Source of the DNA: Pseudomonas sp. FP2335 | GTDB taxonomy: Bacteria > Pseudomonadota > Gammaproteobacteria > Pseudomonadales > Pseudomonadaceae | DNA: 64,000 nucleotides | Assembly: GCF_030687535.1 (NCBI RefSeq) | Contig: NZ_CP117437.1 | Span: 4,957,501-5,021,500, forward strand | Direction of reading: 5' to 3' | Shown: positions 34,153 to 41,437 of the stretch, in pieces | Layout: each line of letters opens with the position of its first letter | Position numbering within the stretch: position 1 is the stretch's first letter | The notes under the pieces: model-generated | What the model saw: only the letters and a program-made list of their open reading frames with translations | Database searches by the model: none | Told to the model about the DNA's origin: nothing | Translations under genes and position numbers: made by a program

Positions 34153-35094
34153 TTACTCCTCTGCCCCAGCAGTTGAATGCGAGCCCGTGTCAGAACCTTC
34201 AACCGCGGCCACTTCTTTCTTCTCGTGCTTGACCGGCTTGCCTGGCTTCATACCTTCGTACTTGTCGACGATTTTCTGAAACAGGTTCGGCTCGTACGTG
34301 GAGTACAGGGCGACTGGGTTGTTCTGGCTTGGTTTGGCCAGGGCGTCGTATTCAGCTTGATCAAGCTGTTTAGGTGCGGCCTTGACTTCGGCTACCCAGG
34401 CGTCGAATTCTTCCTGGCTTGTCGAGATCGCTTTGAATTTCATGCCGGTGAAGCCAGCGCCGCTGTAGTTGGCGGAGATGCCTTCCATTTCAGCTTTCTG
34501 GTTGGCGATCAGGTGCAGCTTGGTCTGCATGCCTGCCATCGCGTAGATCTGGCCGCCCAGGGCTGGGATGAAGAACGAGTTCATCACGGCGTCGGAGGTG
34601 ATCTTGAAGTTCAGCGGAGTGTGTTCCGGGAAGCGGATCTGGTTAACAGTGGCGATACCCAGGTCTGGGTAGATGAACAGCCACTTCCAGTCCAGCGCGA
34701 CGACTTCGATGTTGATCGGCTTGACGTCGGATTCCAGCGGACGGTACGGGTCCAGAGCGTGGGTGGACTTGTAGGTCACATAACCCAGGGCAATGATGAT
34801 GAGGATCGGGACCAGCCACACCGCGATTTCGATCTTGGTGGAGTGCGACCACTTCGGCGCGTAGGTCGCGCTGGTGTTCGACGCGCGATATTTCCAGGCG
34901 AACGCGAAGGTCATGATGATCACAGGGACCACGACCAGCAGCATCAGCAGGGTAGCGGTGATGATCAGGTTTCGTTCATCCAGGCCGACCTGTCCTTTCG
35001 GGTCGAGCAAGGTCCACTTGCAGCCTCCCAGCATTAACATCATGCCAAGCAGCGGCAAAAAGCCTAGTAATCGGGGGTACCTGTTTTTACTCAT
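34153..35094 (-). CDS. cyoA: Cytochrome bo3 ubiquinol oxidase subunit II (lipoprotein)
   Basis: A 313-residue subunit II with a lipoprotein signal (lipobox LGGC, Cys near residue 25), two helices and a periplasmic cupredoxin domain without CuA ligands, as expected for a quinol oxidase (ALDWKWLFIYPDLGIATVN, TSDAVMNSFFIPALGGQIY). I chose the ATG at 35094 because GAGG lies seven bases before it and it begins the signal peptide. The C-terminus is Lys/Glu-rich and ends AGAEE. Confidence 0.95.
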   Translation of the reverse strand: MSKNRYPRLLGFLPLLGMMLMLGGCKWTLLDPKGQVGLDERNLIITATLLMLLVVVPVIIMTFAFAWKYRASNTSATYAPKWSHSTKIEIAVWLVPILIIIALGYVTYKSTHALDPYRPLESDVKPINIEVVALDWKWLFIYPDLGIATVNQIRFPEHTPLNFKITSDAVMNSFFIPALGGQIYAMAGMQTKLHLIANQKAEMEGISANYSGAGFTGMKFKAISTSQEEFDAWVAEVKAAPKQLDQAEYDALAKPSQNNPVALYSTYEPNLFQKIVDKYEGMKPGKPVKHEKKEVAAVEGSDTGSHSTAGAEE

Positions 35095-35838
35095 CTCACG
35101 ACCTCTAAAGCAGCTTGCGCAATGCAGTTGGGTTTTGATCGCCAACACTTCACCCTGCCAAGGGTTGGCATTTCTCTTCGATTGAATAAGAGCCTGCCCA
35201 TCACGCCATTTAACGGCGCGTTTCGCGGACCTGCGGTGAGTTCTTATTCGATTTCGTGGTTAAAGGCCTTGTTACAGACCAATTCCATTTGGTGCGGATA
35301 GTTGAAAGGCTGCCGGAACCTTGGGGTCGCACAGAGCCATCCATCTGCCCCTCGACCGCTCCAGTGCTCAAATATTGAACAGCACCGGACATTCAGTGCG
35401 GGCGATTGTAGTTAGCTAGCGATGTATAAACCATGTCTTATAAAGAAATAATTTTTATCGATTACAGCAACAATCCTTCACCAAAACCGCAAAGGTTCGC
35501 GATCTTATCGTGTTCGATTCTCAACAAAAACCACAAAAATTGCCGTGTTATTGCACAAAGCGTCACAGCCCTTACCCAGTGTAAGGGCACGCTAAACGTA
35601 CCCAACCCCCCAGAAAACAAGGCATTCGGACATCACTCAAAGGCACGGGCGGCGTGAGCTGCGCCGCCTCGTCCAAACCACGAACTGACAGCACAATTTG
35701 CGCGTTTTAGGCAAATTTAACGAGGCAATGAGCGAGTCGGAAACGTCCTGCGGCAGCTTCCGTGTGACAACATGTCGCACGCTGCGCGCACCCGGAATTG
35801 TCCCGCGTCACGCTCTGTTCACAAAACCCTACAAACAA
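35095..35838. other. Long AT-richer upstream region of the cyo operon
   Basis: No gene is convincing here. The stretch is noticeably richer in A and T than its surroundings (for example near 35410-35530), and the short frames in it have coding-unlike composition. It holds the cyo promoter, the palindrome at 35156 and probably further control sites. I saw no Anr-type TTGAT-N4-ATCAA site. Confidence 0.6.
35156..35170. promoter_or_regulatory. Perfect palindrome TGCCAA-GGG-TTGGCA upstream of cyoA
   Basis: The inverted repeat lies 62-76 bases before the cyoA ATG. Its size and symmetry suit a dimeric repressor or activator. The protein that binds it is not known from the sequence. Confidence 0.5.
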
Positions 35839-35877
35839 AAACGCCCCGGACTTCCCTCAAGGAGGACCGGGGCGTTT
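35839..35877 (-). terminator. Terminator of dsbB
   Basis: AAACGCCCCGG (35839-35849) pairs with CCGGGGCGTTT (35867-35877). On the minus strand it runs into TTTTTGTTTG just behind the dsbB stop. Confidence 0.9.
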
Positions 35878-35887
35878 CAGTCAACAC

Positions 35888-36394
35888 TCAGGTGCGGCGT
35901 TGGCGGTTACGGTAAATACCCAGCGGCACCAGGATCACCGTCAGCACGAACGCCACCAGCGCCCATTGCGCCAGGGACAGGCCCAGTATCGGCGGATACG
36001 GCGTGCTGCAGAAACCGTCGACCTGGAAGCCCAGGGGGAACACCTTGGCCAGGGGCAGGTCGTCGACGATCGGTTGCAGCACATCGATGCCGCAACTGAC
36101 CTGGGGGAAGAACTGGGTGTACACATGATGGCCGGCTGCTGCCACGCCGCCGAGGGCGCTGAGCACCACCAGGCCTTCGAACAGCGTCACCGCGCCTTTG
36201 CGGCGCATGGCCGCGCCAAGGAAGGCGAAGACCGCAATCAGCAGCAGCGCATAGCGTTGCAGGATGCACAGCGGGCACGGCGCCTCGCCCAGCACGACCT
36301 GCATATAAAGTGCACCACCGATCAGCGCCAGGCAGATGATGCCCAGCAACACCAGAAAGCGCCGCTCCCTGCCTAAACGCAATTCGTCACTCAT
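35888..36394 (-). CDS. dsbB: Disulfide bond formation protein DsbB
   Basis: This 168-residue inner-membrane protein has four helices. The first periplasmic loop carries the CXXC pair in APCPLCILQRYA, and the second carries the other pair in QVSCGID...VDGFCSTPYPP. It reoxidises DsbA and passes electrons to quinone. The ATG at 36394 starts the expected N-terminus (MSDELRLGRERRFLVLL). Pseudomonads often have two DsbB-type proteins, and this could be either. Confidence 0.92.
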   Translation of the reverse strand: MSDELRLGRERRFLVLLGIICLALIGGALYMQVVLGEAPCPLCILQRYALLLIAVFAFLGAAMRRKGAVTLFEGLVVLSALGGVAAAGHHVYTQFFPQVSCGIDVLQPIVDDLPLAKVFPLGFQVDGFCSTPYPPILGLSLAQWALVAFVLTVILVPLGIYRNRQRRT

Positions 36395-36503
36395 CTCTGT
36401 TTCCCTTTGTCTGGTCATGCCAATGGCCGCAAGTTTACACACAGAGAGAGGTTTAAACAGAAAGGGGTTAACAGGAGATTAATCAGTCGCAATAGCGACC
36501 CCA

Positions 36504-36531
36504 TGTGGGAGCAGGCTTGCCCGCTCCCACA
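36504..36531. repeat. Single REP palindrome
   Basis: TGTGGGAGCAGGC-TT-GCCCGCTCCCACA between the divergently placed dsbB start and the hmp stop. Confidence 0.8.
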
Positions 36532-36545
36532 ATTCGGACAGTGTG

Positions 36546-37727
36546 TTACTCCAATGCCGCAGCCGGACCGAAGAACTCATACCTGCTTTGTTTCTCTGGA
36601 ACCCCCAACGCCTTGAGGTGACGCTTGACCGCCGCCATGAAGCCCTTGGGCCCGAGGAAATACGCATCCACATCACGCTGCTCGGGCAACCACGCCGCCA
36701 GTTGCGCCTGGCTCAACAAGCCCACCTTGTCTGCCGCCGGGCTCACCCCGTCATCCTCGGCGTAGCAATAGAAGCGCTTGAGTTGCGGGTGCTTGGCCGC
36801 CAGGGCATCCACCCAATCGCGGAACGCATGCACCCCGCCATTGCGCGCGCAGTGGATAAAGTGCACCGGGCGCTCGGTCGCCAGCGCGGCTTCGAGCATT
36901 GGCAGGGTCGGTGTGATACCCACCCCGCCGCTGATCAGCACCAGCGGTTTATCACTGGCCGCCAAGGTGAACTCGCCCGCCGGCGGGAACAGGTCGATGG
37001 TCGCGCCAACCTGCAGTTGATCATGCAGGTAGTTGGACACCCGCCCACCGGCTTCGCGCTTGACGCTGATGCGGTACTGGCCGGCATCGCTCAGGGCCGA
37101 CAGAGAATAGTTGCGGCGCACTTCTTCGCCGTCCAGCACCAGCTTCATGCCGATGTACTGGCCGGGCGCAGCCGCGAGGATCGGGCCGTTATCCACAGGT
37201 GCAAAGTAGAAGGACGTGATCTCGGCGCTTTCTTCCACACGCTTGACCAGCGTGAACGCCCGCGCACCGCGCCAACCACCGGGGGCCTGGGCTTTTTCAG
37301 CGTAGATGGCGCTTTCGGCACCGATCAGAATATCCGCCAGTTGGCCGTAGGCCGCGCCCCAGGCATTCATCACTTCAGGGGTAGCGATCTCGCTGCCCAG
37401 CACTTCGGAAATCGCCCGCAGCAGGCAGGCCCCCACGATCGGGTAATGCTCCGGCAGGATCTGCAAGGCCACGTGCTTGTTGATGATCTTCGCCACCAGG
37501 TCACCCAGCTGGTCCAACTGGTCAATGTGTCGCGCATACATCAGCACGCCGTTGGCCAGGGCGCGCGGCTGGTCGCCACTGGCTTGGTGAGCCTGGTTGA
37601 ACAGCGGGCGCACCTCAGGGTACTCGGAGAGCATCATGCGGTAGAAATGGGTGATCAGCGCTTCGCCACCGCTTTCCAGCAGGGGCACAGTGGATTTGAC
37701 GATGGCACGGTCTTGGGCACTAAGCAT
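36546..37727 (-). CDS. hmp: Flavohaemoglobin / nitric oxide dioxygenase Hmp
   Basis: A 393-residue protein. The globin domain (1-140) has the proximal His near residue 85 in IINKHVALQILPEHY. The FAD domain has RNYSLSAL. The NAD domain has ISGGVGITPTLPM, and the end YEFFGPAAALE is the usual C-terminal flavin-contacting motif. It turns NO and O2 into nitrate using NADH. AGGAG precedes the ATG. It is divergent from norR, and a sigma-54-like promoter and two NorR-type boxes lie between, so NO-dependent induction is expected. Confidence 0.96.
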   Translation of the reverse strand: MLSAQDRAIVKSTVPLLESGGEALITHFYRMMLSEYPEVRPLFNQAHQASGDQPRALANGVLMYARHIDQLDQLGDLVAKIINKHVALQILPEHYPIVGACLLRAISEVLGSEIATPEVMNAWGAAYGQLADILIGAESAIYAEKAQAPGGWRGARAFTLVKRVEESAEITSFYFAPVDNGPILAAAPGQYIGMKLVLDGEEVRRNYSLSALSDAGQYRISVKREAGGRVSNYLHDQLQVGATIDLFPPAGEFTLAASDKPLVLISGGVGITPTLPMLEAALATERPVHFIHCARNGGVHAFRDWVDALAAKHPQLKRFYCYAEDDGVSPAADKVGLLSQAQLAAWLPEQRDVDAYFLGPKGFMAAVKRHLKALGVPEKQSRYEFFGPAAALE

Positions 37728-37767
37728 GGCAGACTCCTGGGTCTTTTTACTGATTGCCTTTACCTAC

Positions 37768-37783
37768 TCAGTATTCGTGCCAA
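37768..37783 (-). promoter_or_regulatory. Sigma-54-like promoter of hmp
   Basis: On the minus strand TTGGCAC-GAATAC-TGA resembles the -24/-12 consensus TGGCAC-N5-TTGC. The GG element is perfect and the downstream half is weak (GA for GC). It lies 41-56 bases before the hmp ATG. Confidence 0.5.
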
Positions 37784-37822
37784 CTTATAAATCCTTATAT
37801 TTCAATGAGTTGAATAATATGT

Positions 37823-37835
37823 AGTCAGTATGACT
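37823..37835. promoter_or_regulatory. NorR box 1
   Basis: AGTCA-GTA-TGACT is a perfect inverted repeat and fits the GT-N7-AC core of NorR enhancer sites. It lies 40-55 bases upstream of the sigma-54-like element. Confidence 0.7.
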
Positions 37836-37848
37836 TCCTACACTTTAT

Positions 37849-37861
37849 AGTCATAAGGACT
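37849..37861. promoter_or_regulatory. NorR box 2
   Basis: AGTC-ATAAG-GACT again has the GT-N7-AC core, 26 bases from box 1. It sits next to the norR ribosome site, so NorR may also limit its own synthesis. Confidence 0.65.
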
Positions 37862-37874
37862 ACAAGGAGTCATT

Positions 37875-39398
37875 ATGACTGCACAATCGCTGCTCACCAC
37901 CCTGCTGCCCCTGGTCGCCGACCTGTCCCGTGAACTGCCCGAAGGCGAGCGCTACCGCCGCCTGTTGCAAGCCATGCGTGCCCTGCTGCCGTGTGATGCC
38001 GCCGCGTTGTTGCGCCTGGACGGTGAATGGCTGGTACCACTGGCGGTGGATGGCTTGAGCCCCGATACCCTCGGGCGGCGCTTCAAGGTCAGTGAACACC
38101 CGCGCTTCGCCGTATTGCTCGCCAGCCCCGGCCCGACGCGCTTTGACAGCGACAGCGAATTGCCCGACCCCTACGACGGTCTCGTCGCTGGCATACACGG
38201 GCAGCTGGAAGTCCACGACTGCATGGGCTGCCCGCTGTTTGTCGACGACAGGCCATGGGGCCTGCTGACCCTGGACGCCCTCGACACCGAGCGTTTCGAA
38301 CGGGTCGAACTCGACGCCCTGCAAGCCTTCGCCAGCCTCGCGGCCGCGACCGTCAACGTCGCCGAACGTATCGAACGCCTGACCCTGCGCGCCGAAATCT
38401 ATCGCGAGGCCAGCGGCCAGCAGCACAAGGAAATGATCGGCCAGAGCAAACCCCACAAACGCCTGGTGGAAGAGATCAAGCTGGTGGGCGGCAGCGACCT
38501 CACCGTTCTGATCACCGGCGAAACCGGGGTGGGCAAGGAGTTGGTGGCCCAGGCGATCCATGCTGCGTCAGCCCGTGCCGACAAACCGCTGATCAGCCTC
38601 AACTGCGCCGCTCTGCCGGAAACCCTGGTGGAAAGCGAGCTGTTCGGCCATGTGCGCGGCGCCTTTACCGGCGCGCTGAATGAGCGACGCGGCAAGTTCG
38701 AACTGGCCAACGGCGGCACGCTGTTCCTTGATGAAGTCGGCGAACTGTCCCTGAGCGTGCAGGCCAAACTGCTGCGCGTGCTGCAAAGCGGCCAGTTGCA
38801 GCGACTGGGCTCGGACAAGGAACATCAGGTCGACGTGCGCCTGATCGCCGCCACCAACCGCGACCTCGCCGAAGAGGTGCGCAACGGCCGCTACCGCGCC
38901 GACTTCTACCACCGCCTCAGCGTGTACCCGCTGCAAGTCCCGGCCCTGCGCGAGCGCGGGCGCGATGTGTTGCTGCTGGCGGGTTTCTTCCTGGAGCAGA
39001 ACCGCTCGCGCATGGGCCTGGGCAGCCTGCGCCTGAGCAGCGATGCCCAGGCGGCGCTGCTGGCCTATAACTGGCCGGGCAATGTGCGAGAGCTGGAACA
39101 CTTGATCGGCCGCAGCGCGCTCAAAGCCCTGGGCAACTGCCGCGAGCGGCCGAAGATTCTCAGCCTGAGCGCCCAGGACCTGGACTTGCCTGACGTCAGC
39201 GCGCCGGCCATCGAAGCCCCAGACGACGTGATCCCCGTGGTCACGGGCGACCTGCGCCAGGCCACCGAGCACTTTCAACGCCAGATCATCAGCGCCTGCC
39301 TGGAGCGTCACCAGCACAACTGGGCCAGTGCGGCCCGTGAGCTGGGGTTGGACCGCGCCAACCTGGGGCGCATGGCCAAGCGCCTCGGTCTCAAATAA
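37875..39398 (+). CDS. norR: NO-responsive sigma-54-dependent activator NorR
   Basis: A 507-residue enhancer-binding protein. The N-terminal GAF domain (1-170) holds the NO-sensing iron. The AAA+ domain has Walker A GETGVGKE, the sigma-54 contact loop GAFTGA, and GGTLFLDEVGEL. The C-terminal Fis-type HTH is NWASAARELGLDRANLGRMAKRLGLK. It activates NO detoxification genes, here the divergent hmp. AAGGAG five bases before the ATG gives a clear start. Confidence 0.95.
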   Translation: MTAQSLLTTLLPLVADLSRELPEGERYRRLLQAMRALLPCDAAALLRLDGEWLVPLAVDGLSPDTLGRRFKVSEHPRFAVLLASPGPTRFDSDSELPDPYDGLVAGIHGQLEVHDCMGCPLFVDDRPWGLLTLDALDTERFERVELDALQAFASLAAATVNVAERIERLTLRAEIYREASGQQHKEMIGQSKPHKRLVEEIKLVGGSDLTVLITGETGVGKELVAQAIHAASARADKPLISLNCAALPETLVESELFGHVRGAFTGALNERRGKFELANGGTLFLDEVGELSLSVQAKLLRVLQSGQLQRLGSDKEHQVDVRLIAATNRDLAEEVRNGRYRADFYHRLSVYPLQVPALRERGRDVLLLAGFFLEQNRSRMGLGSLRLSSDAQAALLAYNWPGNVRELEHLIGRSALKALGNCRERPKILSLSAQDLDLPDVSAPAIEAPDDVIPVVTGDLRQATEHFQRQIISACLERHQHNWASAARELGLDRANLGRMAKRLGLK

Positions 39399-39417
39399 CC
39401 CGGTCAACTCGGTCAAA

Positions 39418-39507
39418 TGTGGGAGCGGGCTTGCTCGCGAAGGCGCAGTGTCAGTCGCTAAATCCGTTGACTGACCCACCGCCTTCGCGAGCAAGCCCGC
39501 TCCCACA
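39418..39507. repeat. REPIN between convergent genes
   Basis: Two perfect arms, TGTGGGAGCGGGCTTGCTCG and CGAGCAAGCCCGCTCCCACA, flank a 40-50 base spacer with AGTGTCAGTCG and TGACTGACC. Confidence 0.92.
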
Positions 39508-39519
39508 CAAGCCCCCACA

Positions 39520-40422
39520 TTAGATTTGCTGCGCCTTGAGGATGGGGGTAACGGGCTTGGGTTTTCTGAACACCAACACATTCCCCAACATCACCAGCAC
39601 CAACCCCACCAGCGCCGCCCCGGTCCATTGATAGCCCTCGGCAAACGCCGACACATTCAACGCCACCACCGGGAACAGCACCGTGCAGTACGCCGCCCGC
39701 TCCGGCCCCATGCGTCCGACCAGGGTCAGGTACGCGGTAAACCCGATCACCGAACCTGGGATCACCAGGTACCACAATGCGCCGATATACCGCGCGCTCC
39801 AGTCCATCTCGAACGGAATCCCGCGCACCGCGCAATAGGTCGCCAACATCGCCGAACCATAGGCCATGCCCCAGGCATTGGTGGTCAGCGGCTTGAGCCC
39901 GGCTTTCTGTTGCAGGCTCGACAGCATGTTACCCGCCGAGAAACACATCGTCCCGAGCAGCGCCAAGCCCAGGCCAAGCAGGGTCTGCGGGCTGGCGGTG
40001 TGCCCGACCAGCTCCGGCCAGAACAGAAAGCCCAACCCCAGCAGACCCAGGCCGCCGCCCATCAACACATTGCGCGCCACGCGCTGGCCGAAAAACACCC
40101 GGGCGTTCAGCGCGTTCCACAAGGTCGCCGTGGAAAACACCACGGCCACCAGGCCGCTGGGAATCCACTGGCTAGCCGTCAGGAAGCACATGAAGTTCAC
40201 GCAGAAAAGGCACAAGCCCTGGGCCAGGCAGATCAGATGCCCGCGCCGGTTCATCACCTGCAACCGGCGGCTGAGCAGCAACAACGCAAACAGCACCAGC
40301 GCCGCGAGACCGAAGCGATAGACGATGGACACCGGGATCGCCACCACGCCCAGTTGCCATTTAAGGGCGATCCAGGTGGTGCCCCAGATCAGCACGGTGA
40401 GTAAGTACAGGAAAAGGTTCAT
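39520..40422 (-). CDS. EamA/DMT-family exporter
   Basis: A 300-residue protein with ten predicted helices in two EamA repeats. The first begins YLLTVLIWGTTWIALKWQLG, and the second lies near LGLALLGTMCFSAGN. The family exports amino acids, nucleosides or drugs. The substrate cannot be read from the sequence. I chose the ATG at 40422, with GGAG six bases before it, rather than far-upstream codons in frame. It is divergent from an AraC-family regulator that probably controls it. Confidence 0.88.
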   Translation of the reverse strand: MNLFLYLLTVLIWGTTWIALKWQLGVVAIPVSIVYRFGLAALVLFALLLLSRRLQVMNRRGHLICLAQGLCLFCVNFMCFLTASQWIPSGLVAVVFSTATLWNALNARVFFGQRVARNVLMGGGLGLLGLGFLFWPELVGHTASPQTLLGLGLALLGTMCFSAGNMLSSLQQKAGLKPLTTNAWGMAYGSAMLATYCAVRGIPFEMDWSARYIGALWYLVIPGSVIGFTAYLTLVGRMGPERAAYCTVLFPVVALNVSAFAEGYQWTGAALVGLVLVMLGNVLVFRKPKPVTPILKAQQI

Positions 40423-40561
40423 GACAGGCTCCATCGATTGAGCCCCAGTGTCGCCCCCGCCCCGAGCAAACCGCTTGCAGATTCTTGCGCTTTTGTCGGG
40501 CGGTGGGATCACAGCGTCATCAGCGCAGAGTAGGATGCAAGGCGTCCACAGAGTGCTCGCC

Positions 40562-41437
40562 ATGCCTGATCTGCAATCCCTGCAAGTCTTCCAAGCCCTT
40601 AACCGCTCGCCCAACGCACGCCTCGAAGCCTGCGCCGAGCTCGGTGACGGCTTGTCTGCGGCCTTGTGGAGCAACCATCACGATTCCCAGGATTATCAGG
40701 CGCCGAGCCATCACACCTTGTCCTGCTACGTCGGCGGCGGCACCGGCACGTTTCGCCGCGACCAGCCGGGCACCAAGGGCGGGCCCGACAAGCTGTGCAT
40801 CCTGCCGGCCGAGCATCAGTCGGCCTGGGTGATCAACGGCGAGATCCGCCTGGCCCACGTGTATTTCAGCCCGGAGCAATTTGCCCTGGGCTGCGTCACC
40901 CTGCTCGACCGCGAACCGCGCGCGTTGCAACTGCGCGAAAGCACCTTCCTGGAAGATGCCAGCCAGGCCCGGCGCTTCCACCAGTTGATCGCCCTCAACT
41001 GGCACGAACCGGCCGAACGCCTGCTGACCAGCAGCCTGGCCCACGAAATGCTCAGCCACACCCTGCTCAGCCAGGTCGGCGCACGCGATGGGTTGCGCTT
41101 GAAAGGCGGGCTGGCGGCGTACCAGCGCAGGCGGTTGATGGACTACATCGATCAGCACCTGGAAGACCCCATCAGCCTCGGGCAACTCGCCGGGCTGTGC
41201 GCGCTGTCGGAATACCACTTCGCGCGGATGTTCCGCCAAAGCTTCGGCCTGCCGCCGCACCAATACCTGCTGGCGCGGCGCTTGACCCGCGCCCAGGCAC
41301 TGCTGCGCAGCAGCGCCCTGCCCCTGGGTGAGATCGCCCTGATGTGCGGTTTTTCCAGCGCCAGCCACTTCACCCATCGCTTCCGCCAGGCCATGGGCGC
41401 CACGCCCGGCGAATACCGCCAGGCGTTCAGCGCCTAG
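40562..41437 (+). CDS. AraC-family transcriptional regulator
   Basis: A regulator of about 291 residues. The N-terminal cupin-like sensor domain (to about 170) includes PAEHQSAWVINGEIRLAHVYF. Two HTH units at the C-terminus are ISLGQLAGLCALSEYHFARMFRQSF and LPLGEIALMCGFSSASHFTHRF. No good ribosome site singles out one start: the ATG at 40562, the GTG at 40553 and the ATG at 40535 are all in frame. The likely target is the divergent DMT exporter. Its 3' end overlaps the convergent regulator by four bases. Confidence 0.87.
   Translation: MPDLQSLQVFQALNRSPNARLEACAELGDGLSAALWSNHHDSQDYQAPSHHTLSCYVGGGTGTFRRDQPGTKGGPDKLCILPAEHQSAWVINGEIRLAHVYFSPEQFALGCVTLLDREPRALQLRESTFLEDASQARRFHQLIALNWHEPAERLLTSSLAHEMLSHTLLSQVGARDGLRLKGGLAAYQRRRLMDYIDQHLEDPISLGQLAGLCALSEYHFARMFRQSFGLPPHQYLLARRLTRAQALLRSSALPLGEIALMCGFSSASHFTHRFRQAMGATPGEYRQAFSA

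Noticed and set aside
35433..35657. 74-codon plus-strand frame in the cyo upstream region
   Set aside because: No ribosome site, coding-unlike composition and no known similarity. More likely regulatory DNA.
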